A stretch of 64,000 bases of DNA from Methylococcus geothermalis (GCF_012769535.1 NZ_CP046565.1:746434-810433), one strand, 5' to 3'; shown: positions 27,281-36,908, counted from the first letter of the stretch. Numbers and translations are program-made. Notes: generated from the letters alone by a model not told the origin.

Positions 27281-30200
27281 ATGAAATCCCTTCCGCAGTT
27301 AGTGCGTACGCCGTGGTTCAAGGTGCTCGCGGCGATGCTGGCGGCGATAGGACTGTATGCGGCGGCCGGATTCGTGCTGTTGCCGCGGTTGACCGAGCAT
27401 TACGCGCCGAAGCTGGCTGCCGCGTACCTGAAGCGGCAGCTGTCGATCGCCGAAGTCGGCTTCAATCCTTTCCGGTTCACTCTCGAGCTGAAGGGGGTCG
27501 CGCTCAAGGAACTTTCGGGCGCAAACCTGCTGAGCCTCGAGCGTCTTTCGCTCAATCTCGATCCCGTCGGCTTGGCCCGCAAGACGTTGACGTTTTCGGA
27601 GCTGCTGGTCGAAAAGCCTTCGGTTGATTTGGTGATCGATCCGGATGGCCGGCTGAATCTGGCGAAGGTGGCGGATGACCTGCCCGAAGCGGCGGCATCG
27701 GAGCGGCGGGACGATAAGCCCTTGCCGCTGTTTTTCAAACGTCTCGCGATCATCGGCGGTTCCGCCAGATTCACTGACCGGTCGGGAAAGCTACCTGTCG
27801 AGGAGACGGTCGATTCCATCGACGTCGAAGTCGCCGATCTTTCCACCTTGCCCGAGGTTCAGGGCACCCAGCATCTGACCGCGACATTCCGGGAGCACGG
27901 CGTCCTGGATTGGCAAGGCAAGATTTCGATCAACCCGCTGTATTCCGACGGCGAGGTAACAATCGGAAAGTTACCGTTATCGGCCCTCTGGCCCTTTGTC
28001 AAGGAACGGATCGTCCTCGCCGAACCTCGAGGGGAGTTGGGCGCCTTCGCGCGCTATGAGCTGGCGGAAAGGCAGGGCGGCTTGAGTCTGAGCGTAAGCG
28101 GCATGACGGTGGAAATCGCCGGTCTGAAGTTGATTCCCGAGCGCGGTTCGGCGCCGATCTTGGCTCTCGACCGCATCGTAGCGAGCGATGCCGGATTCGA
28201 CCTGGAAAGCCGCAAGGTCCGTGTGCCGAAGTTCGAAGTACGGAAAGGCCACGTGCGCGCTGCCGTCGACGAACACGGCGAAATCGACTGGCTGAAGCTG
28301 ATCAAGCCGGCTTCATCGGGCGCGGGGCCTGCCGCTTCGAGCGGACAGCCGGGGCCGCCGTGGCAGGTCGAGATCGATGCATTCGAGATCGCCGAAGTCG
28401 GCGTCGACTACGCCGATGCCAGCCGGAATCCGCCCGTCGGCCTCGGCGTCGGCGCGTTCGAGCTCTCGTTTGCCGCCGACATCGAGGCCGGGTCCGGCGA
28501 CCCTGATATCGTGATAAGCGATCTAGCGGCCCGACTGGACAGGATCGCGCTGACCGCGGCGGCTGCGTCGGGTCAAGGGAAGAGCCTGGCAACGCTGGAC
28601 CTTGCCACGGTGGAGGGCGGGCGTCTCGATCTGTCCAAGCGCGAAATCGCCGTCGGGCGGATCGCCTTGCAAGGCGGCGGCACCGCCGTCGTCCGCGATG
28701 CCGGAGGCGGAATCCGCTTGGCGGAGGCGCTGGTGTCGAAGTCCCAGGGCGATCCTTCTCCTCAACCGCCGAAGGCCGGCGGATGGCGCTACGCGGTGCA
28801 GCAGTTCGTCCTGCAGGATTTCGGGGTGACCGTGGCCGACCAGACCTATACCCCGGAGATTGCTTACACGCTGGACGGGATGCGGCTGACCTTGGGGCCG
28901 ATCGCCAGCGATGCCGGCCTGCCCATCGCGTTCGATGCGGCGTTCGCGGTCAAACAGGGCGGGAGCTTCAAGGCGTCGGGCACCGTGTCCCAAAGCCTGG
29001 ACCGCGCCGATGCGGAGGTCCGGATCGACCGGATCGATATGCAACACCTGCATCCCCTGGTCGCCCGCTTCGCCGGTCTGCGGCTCGAACGTGCGGATGT
29101 GTCGGCGCAGTTGCAACTCGGCTACCGGCAGGAGGCCGACACTGTCCTCAAGGCCAAAGGCGACGTGAGCGTGGGCGAGCTGCTTCTGAAGGAGACCGCG
29201 AGCGGCAAGCGCTTCCTGTCGTGGAAGAACCTGTCCGCGGTCGGTGTCGACTTCAGCCTGGCGCACAGACGGCTTGCGGTCAAAGAGGTGCGGATCGCCG
29301 AGCCGGGCTGGCATTTGGAAATCTTCGAGGACCGCTCGACCAATATCGACAAGATCTTGGGCGGCGCGGCTCGCGGCACGGTGCCGAAGGCCGTGAAGGC
29401 CCCGCGCCGGCCGGAAAAGCCCAAACCGTGGCTCGTGACGGTGGAGAGCATTCGCGTCGACAAGGGCGACATCGACTTCGGCGACATGTCGCTGGTGCTG
29501 CCCTTCGCCACCCATATCCATGATTTCGTCGGCGCGGCGACCGGCATATCGACCAAGGCCGCGGCCCGGACGATGCTCCAGTTCCACGGGCAGGTCGACC
29601 GCTACGGCGTGGTCAACGTCTACGGTCAGTTGAGCCCGCTGGCGCCGAAAAACTTCGGCGATGTCAGCGTGGCGTTCCGCAACGTCGATATGCCGTCGCT
29701 GTCGCCCTATAGCGCGACCTTTGCCGGCCGGGAAATGACCTCGGGCAAGCTCAACCTGGACATCCGTTACCAGATCGACAATGGCCGGCTCAAGAACGAC
29801 AACAGGATCGTTCTGGAACGGTTGGTGCTGGGCGAACGGGTCGAGAGTCCCAAGGCGGTCTCGCTTCCGCTCGACCTGGCAATCGCCTTGCTGACCGACG
29901 GCGAGGGCAAGATCGACGTGTCGGTTCCCGTCGAAGGCGATCTCGGCAATCCCCAATTCGATTACGGGCACGTGATCTGGGACGCTTTCGTCAACGTCGT
30001 CACCAAGGCGGTGGCCGCGCCGTTCAGGGCCCTGGGACGTCTGGTCGGCGGCAACGGCGAAGAAATCGGGAGGGTGCTGTTCGAGCCGGGCAGCGCGGTC
30101 ATCGAGCCCCCCGAGCTGGAGAAACTCAACAAGGTCATGGTCGCTTTGGCCCAGCGCCCGCAACTCAGCCTGGAGGTGCATGGCGGCGTCGATCCGGAAC

Positions 30201-30685
30201 GGGACGGGCGTGCGCTGAAGTCCTTGCAGGTGCGGCGGGCGCTCGCTGCGAAGCTGGATTTTCGGCTGTCGCCGGGTGAGGAGGCGGGGCCGATTCCATT
30301 CGACAGCGCCGCCACCCAACTGGCGCTCGAAGACTTGGCCGACGAACGCGGCGGTCCGGGTGCCGCGGACCAGGTTCAGGCGGCCTACGAAAAAGCCGGA
30401 GGCAAGAAAGTCGACCGCGTCGGCCGCGTGTCCGCCCTGATGGGGCGCCCCAGCGCGGATCAGGGGTTCTATCGGGCGTTGTTCGACCACCTGGTCGAAA
30501 CCGCGTCGCTGTCGCCCCAGGCTCTGGAGGATTTGGCCGCTCGCCGCGCCCAGGCGGTGGCTAGCGAGTTGACGAAGCAAGGCAGGGTGGATGGCAACCG
30601 CGTCGAGGTAGGCAAAACGGTGTCCGGCGATGTCAGCGACCAACGTATCGTCACCAAGCTGGACCTGAACGTGGCGGGCGGCTGA
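27281..30685 (+). CDS. DUF748 AsmA-like envelope protein
   Basis: A 1134-residue protein with one N-terminal membrane anchor (about residues 12-32). A very long beta-rich region follows with the AsmA/DUF748 pattern, for example SLERLSLNLDPVGLARKTLTF and VDLVIDPDGRLNLAKV in separate repeats. The C-terminal part includes IGRVLFEPGSAVIEPPELEKLNKV, an OmpA-like stretch usual in DUF748 proteins. AsmA-like proteins span the periplasm and are implicated in lipid transport to the outer membrane. The start MKSLPQLVRTPW at 27281 is preferred to 27257. Monocistronic by spacing. Confidence 0.85.
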   Translation: MKSLPQLVRTPWFKVLAAMLAAIGLYAAAGFVLLPRLTEHYAPKLAAAYLKRQLSIAEVGFNPFRFTLELKGVALKELSGANLLSLERLSLNLDPVGLARKTLTFSELLVEKPSVDLVIDPDGRLNLAKVADDLPEAAASERRDDKPLPLFFKRLAIIGGSARFTDRSGKLPVEETVDSIDVEVADLSTLPEVQGTQHLTATFREHGVLDWQGKISINPLYSDGEVTIGKLPLSALWPFVKERIVLAEPRGELGAFARYELAERQGGLSLSVSGMTVEIAGLKLIPERGSAPILALDRIVASDAGFDLESRKVRVPKFEVRKGHVRAAVDEHGEIDWLKLIKPASSGAGPAASSGQPGPPWQVEIDAFEIAEVGVDYADASRNPPVGLGVGAFELSFAADIEAGSGDPDIVISDLAARLDRIALTAAAASGQGKSLATLDLATVEGGRLDLSKREIAVGRIALQGGGTAVVRDAGGGIRLAEALVSKSQGDPSPQPPKAGGWRYAVQQFVLQDFGVTVADQTYTPEIAYTLDGMRLTLGPIASDAGLPIAFDAAFAVKQGGSFKASGTVSQSLDRADAEVRIDRIDMQHLHPLVARFAGLRLERADVSAQLQLGYRQEADTVLKAKGDVSVGELLLKETASGKRFLSWKNLSAVGVDFSLAHRRLAVKEVRIAEPGWHLEIFEDRSTNIDKILGGAARGTVPKAVKAPRRPEKPKPWLVTVESIRVDKGDIDFGDMSLVLPFATHIHDFVGAATGISTKAAARTMLQFHGQVDRYGVVNVYGQLSPLAPKNFGDVSVAFRNVDMPSLSPYSATFAGREMTSGKLNLDIRYQIDNGRLKNDNRIVLERLVLGERVESPKAVSLPLDLAIALLTDGEGKIDVSVPVEGDLGNPQFDYGHVIWDAFVNVVTKAVAAPFRALGRLVGGNGEEIGRVLFEPGSAVIEPPELEKLNKVMVALAQRPQLSLEVHGGVDPERDGRALKSLQVRRALAAKLDFRLSPGEEAGPIPFDSAATQLALEDLADERGGPGAADQVQAAYEKAGGKKVDRVGRVSALMGRPSADQGFYRALFDHLVETASLSPQALEDLAARRAQAVASELTKQGRVDGNRVEVGKTVSGDVSDQRIVTKLDLNVAGG

Positions 30686-30823
30686 TTCGCCTCGCGTGCC
30701 GGCAAAATGCCGCTTAAGGTGGCATGCCGATGGAATCGCCGGCGAAATTTGGATACTCTGCGGAAGACCTGATTTCCTTCGCCGGGCTGCGCCCCGGCGG
30801 AGACCTCGAGGAGGGAGCGTCCC

Positions 30824-31591
30824 ATGACGATTCCAAGGGTTCCGTCGACACCTTGGACCAAGGCGTTCGTCGCCGCGGCTCTGCTTTTCGGCCTGGGGGC
30901 CGGATTGGATCCGGTAAGGTGTGCTCTTGCCCAGCCGGACGACTACGCTGCCGCCCGCAGGCGCATGGTCGAACAGCAGCTCAAGGGCGCCGGGCGCGAC
31001 ATTAACGATTCCCGCGTGCTCCAGGCGATGGCCGAGGTGCCGCGGCATGAATTCGTGCCGCGGCAGCTGCGGGAATACGCCTATAACGACAACGCGCTGC
31101 CTATCGGCTTGGGGCAGACGATTTCTCAGCCCTACATCGTCGCTTTCATGACCGAGCAACTCGATCCCAAGCCCACCGACAAGGTATTGGAAATCGGCAC
31201 CGGCTCGGGTTATCAAGCGGCCGTGCTGTCGAAGCTGGTGGCGGAGGTCTACACCATCGAGATCGTCGAACCGCTGGGGCAAAGGGCCAGGGCCGACCTG
31301 CAGCGTCTGGGCTACGGCAATGTTCACGTCCGGATCGGGGACGGCTATCGAGGCTGGCCGGAAGCCGCGCCTTTCGATGCAATCATCGTCACCAGCGCCG
31401 CGAGAGAGGTGCCGCAGCCTCTCATCGACCAGCTCAAGGACGGCGGCCGGATGATCGCGCCGCTGGGGCCGTCGTATCGGCAAGACCTGTACCTGCTGAA
31501 AAAGCAGGGCGGAAAACTGGAACGGCGGGCGGTCCTTCCCGTCCGGTTCGTCCCCATGACCGGCGAAGCCTTGGAGGGGGCAGGGCCGTGA
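30824..31591 (+). CDS. pcm: Protein-L-isoaspartate O-methyltransferase with a signal peptide
   Basis: A 255-residue PCMT-family enzyme that methylates isoaspartyl residues for repair. The core begins at MVEQQLKGAGRDINDSRVL; SAM motif I is VLEIGTGSGYQAAVL and motif II is YTIEIVEPLG. It is preceded by about 37 residues that look like a cleavable signal peptide (basic start, hydrophobic FVAAALLFGLGAG, ending ALA before QPDD). The start at 30824 has GGAGGG eight bases upstream, so the extension is probably real. An exported SAM-dependent enzyme is unusual, since SAM is not known in the periplasm. Confidence 0.88.
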   Translation: MTIPRVPSTPWTKAFVAAALLFGLGAGLDPVRCALAQPDDYAAARRRMVEQQLKGAGRDINDSRVLQAMAEVPRHEFVPRQLREYAYNDNALPIGLGQTISQPYIVAFMTEQLDPKPTDKVLEIGTGSGYQAAVLSKLVAEVYTIEIVEPLGQRARADLQRLGYGNVHVRIGDGYRGWPEAAPFDAIIVTSAAREVPQPLIDQLKDGGRMIAPLGPSYRQDLYLLKKQGGKLERRAVLPVRFVPMTGEALEGAGP

Positions 31592-31612
31592 CATGTCATT
31601 GAGCGGCCCGTG

Positions 31613-32905
31613 ATGCAGGAGGCCCGGCGATTCGGGCTGCCGTCCGCGACCTTGCTGGTCGTGGCCAGCATGGTCGGTTCCGGTGTTTTCACCACCGGCG
31701 GATTCCTGCTGGAGGCGCTGAAATCGCCCTGGCTGGTCTTGCTGGCCTGGCTGTGCGGCGGAGCGATCGCCGCCTGCGGCGCCCTGAGTTACGGCGCGCT
31801 GGCGCGGCGTTTTCCGGAGTCGGGGGGAGAATATCTTTTCCTGTCACGCACCCTGCATCCCGCCGCCGGCAATGTCGCCGGATGGATTTCCCTCCTCGTC
31901 GGTTTTTCCGCGCCCATGGCCGCCGCCGCCTACGGTTTCGGCGAGTATCTGGCGCCTTGGACGCCCTGGCATACGCCCCAACTGACCGGAACGCTGCTGC
32001 TGGGCGCGTTCGCCCTGCTGCACGGCGTGCACGGGCCGGCTGGCGCCTGGGTCCAGAACTTCGCCGTCGTGTTCAAGCTCGCGCTCATGGCGGGCTTCGT
32101 TCTGCTGGCTTGGCCGCGACTGGCCATCGAAACGTTCCCTGCCGGGCAGAGCGAGGGGGTCGGCTTCGGCGCCTTCTTTTCATCGCTCATCTGGGTTTCG
32201 TTCAGCTATTCCGGCTGGAATGCCGCCGTTTACCTGGGTGGCGAAGTGCGCGATCCCGAGCGTGCCTTGCCGCTGGCTCTGCTGTTGGGCACCGGCTTGG
32301 TCACTGCGCTTTATCTGGCGCTGAATACCGCCTTCATGTTTTCCGCCGAGGTCGATACCCTGGCGGGCAAGGCGGATATAGGGCGCGTCGCGGCGTTCGC
32401 CCTGGGCGGAATCGTCTGGGCGGATTTTCTGACCCTGTTGGTGGGGTTGGCGCTTTCCCTCTCGGTCTCGGCCATGATGATGGCCGGGCCCCGCGTCTAT
32501 GCATGCATGGCAAGGGACGGTTTTCTTCCCCGCTGGTTTTCGGTCCATGAAAGCGGCGCGCCGCGGAGGGCTACCTTTCTGCAATGCGCGCTGTCCTTGG
32601 CGCTGCTGTGGAGCGCGGGTTTCAAGGCACTGCTGACCTACACCGGCTTTACCCTCGGTTTGAGCACGGCGGCGACGGTATGCGGGCTGATCCGCCTGCG
32701 TCTCAAGGAAGGGGGAGCCTGCCCCGTCATCGGCTGGCCCTGGGCGCCGCTGCTCTACCTGCTGGCCGTCATCGCCATGACGGTTGCCGCCTCGATTCGA
32801 CAGCCGCAGGCCGCCTCTTGGGGGCTCGCCACCATCCCGGCGGTTTGGCTGCTTTGGCGCATCGGGGCGAGAGGGATGGGGAAGAAACGGTCGGCAGTCC
32901 GATAA
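31613..32905 (+). CDS. APC-superfamily amino acid permease
   Basis: A 430-residue integral membrane protein with about twelve hydrophobic segments. It begins with the APC signature LPSATLLVVASMVGSGVFTTGG cut by the first helix, and SESGGEYLFLSRTL-type residues follow helix 2 as in cationic and neutral amino acid transporters. It exchanges or imports amino acids across the inner membrane; the substrate is unknown. Either ATG at 31613 or the GTG directly before it at 31610 may be the start. It lies 21 bases after pcm. Confidence 0.87.
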   Translation: MQEARRFGLPSATLLVVASMVGSGVFTTGGFLLEALKSPWLVLLAWLCGGAIAACGALSYGALARRFPESGGEYLFLSRTLHPAAGNVAGWISLLVGFSAPMAAAAYGFGEYLAPWTPWHTPQLTGTLLLGAFALLHGVHGPAGAWVQNFAVVFKLALMAGFVLLAWPRLAIETFPAGQSEGVGFGAFFSSLIWVSFSYSGWNAAVYLGGEVRDPERALPLALLLGTGLVTALYLALNTAFMFSAEVDTLAGKADIGRVAAFALGGIVWADFLTLLVGLALSLSVSAMMMAGPRVYACMARDGFLPRWFSVHESGAPRRATFLQCALSLALLWSAGFKALLTYTGFTLGLSTAATVCGLIRLRLKEGGACPVIGWPWAPLLYLLAVIAMTVAASIRQPQAASWGLATIPAVWLLWRIGARGMGKKRSAVR

Positions 32906-32993
32906 CCCCAGCCGGTCCGACGCTCGATCGATGGCGTTCGAGAGTAAAATAAGGTGCCGGAACTCCCATTCATTCAATGCCACGGTAATAGAG

Positions 32994-33377
32994 ATGCCAA
33001 CCAAGAAATCCCATCCCGATCTGAACAGGCTCGACCGTGTCGTCTCCGAGGCTCGCCGCAGCCGAGAGGACCGGGAGCAAGGTTACCGTGAACGGGCACT
33101 CAAACTGTATCCCTGGGTGTGCGGACGTTGCGCCCGCGAATTCAACCACAAGAATCTGCGTGAACTCACGGTTCACCATCGTGACCACAACCACGACAAC
33201 AATCCCGCCGATGGCAGCAATTGGGAGTTGCTGTGCCTTTACTGTCACGACAACGAACATCAACGCTACCTCACCGCGGATCTGACCGGCAAAGTGGAGG
33301 CGGGGGCGCGGCAGGGTTCGACGCTGACCCACAATGCCTTCGCCGGCCTGGCCGATCTGCTGAAGGCAAAAAAGTAA
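32994..33377 (+). CDS. YajD-like HNH nuclease family protein
   Basis: A 127-residue protein with an HNH fold. A zinc-binding pair C43-x2-C46 (VCGRCAREF) and C81-x2-C84 (CLYCHDNEH) flank the catalytic TVHHRDHNHDNNP segment with H61/H62, ending in a downstream histidine. It matches YajD of enteric bacteria in length and order. Possible endonuclease; the target is unknown. It is followed three bases later by slyX, so the two are cotranscribed. The longer frame back to 32784 lies in the permease gene and is not used. Confidence 0.87.
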   Translation: MPTKKSHPDLNRLDRVVSEARRSREDREQGYRERALKLYPWVCGRCAREFNHKNLRELTVHHRDHNHDNNPADGSNWELLCLYCHDNEHQRYLTADLTGKVEAGARQGSTLTHNAFAGLADLLKAKK

Positions 33378-33380
33378 ACC

Positions 33381-33599
33381 ATGGCGGCGGAAAGCGAGGC
33401 GCGGCTGGTCGACATCGAAACCAAGCTCGCCTACCTGGAAGACACGGTTCTTGCCTTGAACGACGTGGTCACTCAGCAGCAGAAACAGATCGACCAGCTC
33501 GAAACCAAGATCCGGCGACTGGTCGAGCGCGTGCAGCAAATAGCGACGCTGGCCGAGACGGCTGCCCCGGCGGCGAACGAAAAGCCGCCTCATTATTGA
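33381..33599 (+). CDS. slyX: SlyX family protein
   Basis: A 72-residue coiled-coil protein, LVDIETKLAYLEDTVLALND at its N-terminal half, ending PPHY, the family signature. Its function is not known beyond an early link to host lysis genes in E. coli. It is three bases after the HNH gene and ends before a hairpin at 33665-33686. Confidence 0.92.
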   Translation: MAAESEARLVDIETKLAYLEDTVLALNDVVTQQQKQIDQLETKIRRLVERVQQIATLAETAAPAANEKPPHY

Positions 33600-33664
33600 T
33601 TGAGCCAGGGCCCATGATCGTGAGGGCGGAGCACCCAGGCGCTGCGGCTCGGGACCGGCGAAGA

Positions 33665-33686
33665 AGCGGCCGATCGACCGGCCGCT
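33665..33686. terminator. Hairpin between convergent slyX and cytochrome gene
   Basis: Perfect arms AGCGGCCG (33665-33672) and CGGCCGCT (33679-33686) with loop ATCGAC, located between two convergent genes. There is no T run on either side, so termination is plausible but not certain. Confidence 0.4.
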
Positions 33687-33770
33687 CCAGGTTTCCGTCA
33701 TAAACCTCTTGCGTTGCCCAAGGCCGTTCTCGCGGCGGGCTCTGGACGGTGTGGCTGATCAAGACAATCC

Positions 33771-35846
33771 TCAAGGCTGCTCCGTCACCATCAACGCCTT
33801 GGCCTGCAGCTTGAGCGCGATCGCCTTGTGCAGGCGCAGGTTCCGTATCGGGCCGATTTCCGTGTGCAGCGCCTTCCTTTCCAGGGCCAGGGCCTGTTCC
33901 AGCCGGGCCAGGGCTTCGGGGTAGGGGAGCAGCATCCCGCCCTGGAGCACTTCGATGGCATCCTCCGTGTCGGCCATGGCGAGTTTCAGCGTTTCCTTGG
34001 CGTTCTTGCCGCGCAAGTCCATGGATTTCCTGGAAAGACTGTTCGAACTGCGGATGTTTTCAATGGCGTTCAAGGTTCGCAGGAACAGCGCGATGGCGGT
34101 CACCTGCGACGATTCGAGCTTGACCCGCCGGTCCTTGCCGGACGAGGTCTTCGCGCCGGGCGAGAGGTTGAAGGAATCGCCGTTGTATGACGCGATCGCC
34201 TCTTCCAGCGTGTTCACGCTGTTGTTGTGGAAGAACGGCGCGGTGTCGGCGGCCTCGATCAGCGGCGGGGTGTTGAAGCGGCCGTTGCCGTAACAGGTCT
34301 GGTCCTGGCTGAAGCCGCAACTGACCTGCTCGTCCTTGCCGAAACCGCCGTCCACGGCCAGTTTCGGATCGAGCAGGAAGGCGGGCGGGTTACGCATGTT
34401 TTCCACCCCGGTGTTCCGGGTGGGATTGGCCTGGGTGGTGGAACTGTTGGCCCCGGCGTTCTGGTGGCAGCCGTTGCAGTTCGCCGTTTCTCCCAGCACC
34501 ACTTCGCCGTTCCGCACCGGGTTCTCCTTGACGTCGAACAGAAGCTTGCCTTGCTGCACCAAGGGGGAGTTGAAGCTGAGCTTGGAAAGGTCGATGTCCT
34601 CGCTGCGTCCCAAGGACAGCATGTAGGCTTCCAGCGCCGTCAGTTCCTCGTCCGTGGGAAGCCGGAAATCGACCTGCGGAACGCGGCCGAGGGTCTTGGG
34701 CATGTGCTGGGTGATGGCGCCCAGGGCGAACTCCCGCAGCGAACCGGTGCCCGGCGAGCCGTCGCCGGACCAGCCCAGGGCGTTCGCGAACGCCTCGTCC
34801 TCGCAGAAATCGCCCTTGCCGCCGTGTTCGGCGCAGACCTCGACATCGATGGACGTAGGCAAGGCGAGGAGATGGGGCACGCTGCGCATCACGCCCGGTT
34901 TGTCGAAACCGTCGACGTTGGCCAGGATCAGGCCCATCTGCCGCAGCAGGGTGGGTTTCTCCAGCTCCTTGAGATCCGGATTGTATTCGGCGACGAACAG
35001 CGGGTCGGAGGCAGGCAGTTTCGCGATGTAGCGCGGATCGATGGTGTGGTTGTTGTCCGGCCGGTGGCAGGTGGCGCAGGTGCGGCCGTTGCCGTCGAAG
35101 GTTTCCTCGACGAAGATTTGCCGGCCTCGGGCGATGAGTTGTTCCAGGCTGGCGGCGTCCGCCGACGGGGTCTGCGCGACCGCGGCCTTCGGCAGCAGGA
35201 AAGCGAAGGGCAGGGCAGGGCCGGCGGATTTCCGCGGCTCGTCGTCGGAAGCCGTCAGGCTCCAGGGCTGGGCGGAAAAATAGGCGCGCTGCATGAGGTT
35301 GGGGGCGCCGAACAGCAGGCCGCCCTGCTCCAGGGGTTCGCCGCGGCGGGCGATGATGGCCTGGTCCAGCTCGAAGCCGGCAAGGGAGGCCCGTTCGAGA
35401 GTGGTGCGCAGCGTCGCCCATCCATCATCCGTCCGCGTCAGCATGCCGAGCCTGATCAGACGATCGCCTTCCTCGGGTTTCACCGCCCGGCTGGCGCCGC
35501 CGCGGTTGTCCGCCAGCCAGACCTCGTAATGGCCCTCCGCCGGCAAGCCGCGCGCCTTCACCTCCAGGGCACCCGTCAGCAAGTTGAGGCGCAGCTCGCC
35601 GCGGCCCTGCGTCGTGGCCGCCGAGAGCGCGGGGGAATGGACCAGAGAAACCTTCAGTATCTCCGCCTCGCCCCGCTGCTCGTGCCGGGCTTTCCATCGG
35701 TCCAGGACGGAACGGAGGGCGGCAACGTTCCCATTGCCGAGCATCGGGGAATCCGACCCGAGTTCATCGAAAAAGGCCGTGTTCAGGGCCGCTGCCAGCG
35801 CAAGGGCGACCGCGAGTGAGGCAAGGTGTCGAGAAGATAAAAGCAT
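33771..35846 (-). CDS. Exported di-haem cytochrome c peroxidase family protein
   Basis: A 691-residue protein with an N-terminal export signal (residues 1-22). A beta-rich N-terminal region follows, then two c-type haem sites, CATCH near residue 257 and CNGCH near residue 454, as in bacterial cytochrome c peroxidase/MauG proteins. It is about twice the length of a classical peroxidase (about 330 residues). It stands 186 bases downstream of two secreted paralogues on the same strand, like the surface-associated peroxidase next to MopE and CorB next to CorA in methanotrophs. A role in oxidising or modifying the neighbouring secreted proteins is inferred by that analogy. Confidence 0.85.
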   Translation of the reverse strand: MLLSSRHLASLAVALALAAALNTAFFDELGSDSPMLGNGNVAALRSVLDRWKARHEQRGEAEILKVSLVHSPALSAATTQGRGELRLNLLTGALEVKARGLPAEGHYEVWLADNRGGASRAVKPEEGDRLIRLGMLTRTDDGWATLRTTLERASLAGFELDQAIIARRGEPLEQGGLLFGAPNLMQRAYFSAQPWSLTASDDEPRKSAGPALPFAFLLPKAAVAQTPSADAASLEQLIARGRQIFVEETFDGNGRTCATCHRPDNNHTIDPRYIAKLPASDPLFVAEYNPDLKELEKPTLLRQMGLILANVDGFDKPGVMRSVPHLLALPTSIDVEVCAEHGGKGDFCEDEAFANALGWSGDGSPGTGSLREFALGAITQHMPKTLGRVPQVDFRLPTDEELTALEAYMLSLGRSEDIDLSKLSFNSPLVQQGKLLFDVKENPVRNGEVVLGETANCNGCHQNAGANSSTTQANPTRNTGVENMRNPPAFLLDPKLAVDGGFGKDEQVSCGFSQDQTCYGNGRFNTPPLIEAADTAPFFHNNSVNTLEEAIASYNGDSFNLSPGAKTSSGKDRRVKLESSQVTAIALFLRTLNAIENIRSSNSLSRKSMDLRGKNAKETLKLAMADTEDAIEVLQGGMLLPYPEALARLEQALALERKALHTEIGPIRNLRLHKAIALKLQAKALMVTEQP

Positions 35847-35997
35847 GGCGTTGTACCATCGGCGACGGACAGACCGTCCGGCGGGCTCGATGCCCCGCTG
35901 GCGGCCGGGAAGGCCCGGATCGGGCCGGTTGGTCCGGGAGGTGGGGTTCAGGCTTATTCCTGCCTGTCTGGAGGAGGCGGCGGGCCGCTTCTCAAGG

Positions 35998-36019
35998 CGG
36001 GATACGTCCGTGTATCCCG
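35998..36019. other. Hairpin between secreted protein and cytochrome genes
   Basis: Perfect eight-base arms CGGGATAC and GTATCCCG with loop GTCCGT, 14 bases beyond the stop of the second secreted protein gene on the minus strand. With no T run it may attenuate rather than end transcription into the cytochrome gene. Confidence 0.45.
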
Positions 36020-36032
36020 AAAACTCATGGCC

Positions 36033-36908
36033 TCAGTAGCACTGGCACTGCCCCTGATACTGCGGCAGGTTGCACAGGTCCACCGACATGCAATGGTTCA
36101 TCGTCCCTGAATGCCAGCAGGTTTTGCCGACGACGCAGCCATTGGGGTCGAAGACGTCGCCACCGCCGCCCCCGCCACTACTGGCCTGCTTGACGTCGAC
36201 CTCGAGCTGGAAATAGACGTCGTGCTTCTGGGCGGGATCGTCGTGCTTGGCATCGCCGCCCACGGCCACGGTCAGCCAGTCTTCTTTTTTCCCCTTGAGT
36301 TTGAAAACGCCGCTGACGCTGGCCACGGTTTGCGGACCGACCCCGGAGGCCGACATGTAGCCCGGGTTCGATTGGTCGGTCCACGGGCTCAGCAGCCAGC
36401 CCCAAAAAGCAGGTGTCGTCTGGAACTGGCTCGGATACCAATGCAGGTGCGGCCCCTGGGTCTGATTGCCGCGCCAGACGGTAAGCGCCGGGATCAGGTC
36501 GCTTTTTGCCGTCTCCGCGCCGATGTAGCGCTTGGCGTTGATGGTGACGTTGAGCTTGGTCAAGCCTTGGGCCTTCAGGCCGCTGAGGTCGATGAGGAAC
36601 CACTTGGAGTGCAGGGCCCAGCCGTAGCATGTGCCAGGAACGGTGCCGGCCGGCGGATTCGTGGCCGGATCGCACCAGGCCATGGATTTGGTGGTCGGAA
36701 TGCTGGCGGGGGAGCCGCCATCGCCGGGGGTGCCGATGGTCTGCCCGGAATAGACCGAGAGCGCCGGCGCACCGGACGTGGTGTCCTTTTTCTGGAAGAC
36801 GAATTTCGCGGCATAGGTGATGCCGTCGGCGGGGACGATGTCGACGGCTTCCGCCGGGTTCGCGGCGTAGACGAGCCCCAGGGCAAGGGCGGTGAAAATT
36901 CTTTTCAT
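36033..36908 (-). CDS. Secreted MopE/CorA-like protein with cysteine-rich tail
   Basis: A 291-residue protein with a signal peptide (residues 1-21, ending AEA before VDIVP). The 220-residue body is paralogous to the gene upstream: both share KSMAWCDPA, CYGW, a LTVxRGNQT segment, HWxPS and FWGWLL. Unlike its neighbour it then has a linker of six glycines and a tail with six cysteines (CVVGKTCWHSG, HCMSVDLC, QCQCY). Histidines and tryptophans are frequent. The tandem pair beside a di-haem peroxidase suggests a copper-related surface protein of the MopE/CorA kind; I cannot confirm homology without alignment. Confidence 0.72.
   Translation of the reverse strand: MKRIFTALALGLVYAANPAEAVDIVPADGITYAAKFVFQKKDTTSGAPALSVYSGQTIGTPGDGGSPASIPTTKSMAWCDPATNPPAGTVPGTCYGWALHSKWFLIDLSGLKAQGLTKLNVTINAKRYIGAETAKSDLIPALTVWRGNQTQGPHLHWYPSQFQTTPAFWGWLLSPWTDQSNPGYMSASGVGPQTVASVSGVFKLKGKKEDWLTVAVGGDAKHDDPAQKHDVYFQLEVDVKQASSGGGGGGDVFDPNGCVVGKTCWHSGTMNHCMSVDLCNLPQYQGQCQCY

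Noticed and set aside
32180-33004. Long minus-strand open frames over the permease gene, and similar long antisense frames over topA, topoisomerase-neighbour genes and the DUF748 gene (28523-31594)
   Set aside because: High GC content opens antisense frames; these products are low-complexity, rich in Arg, His and Gln, and resemble no protein family, while the opposite strand encodes a clear gene.
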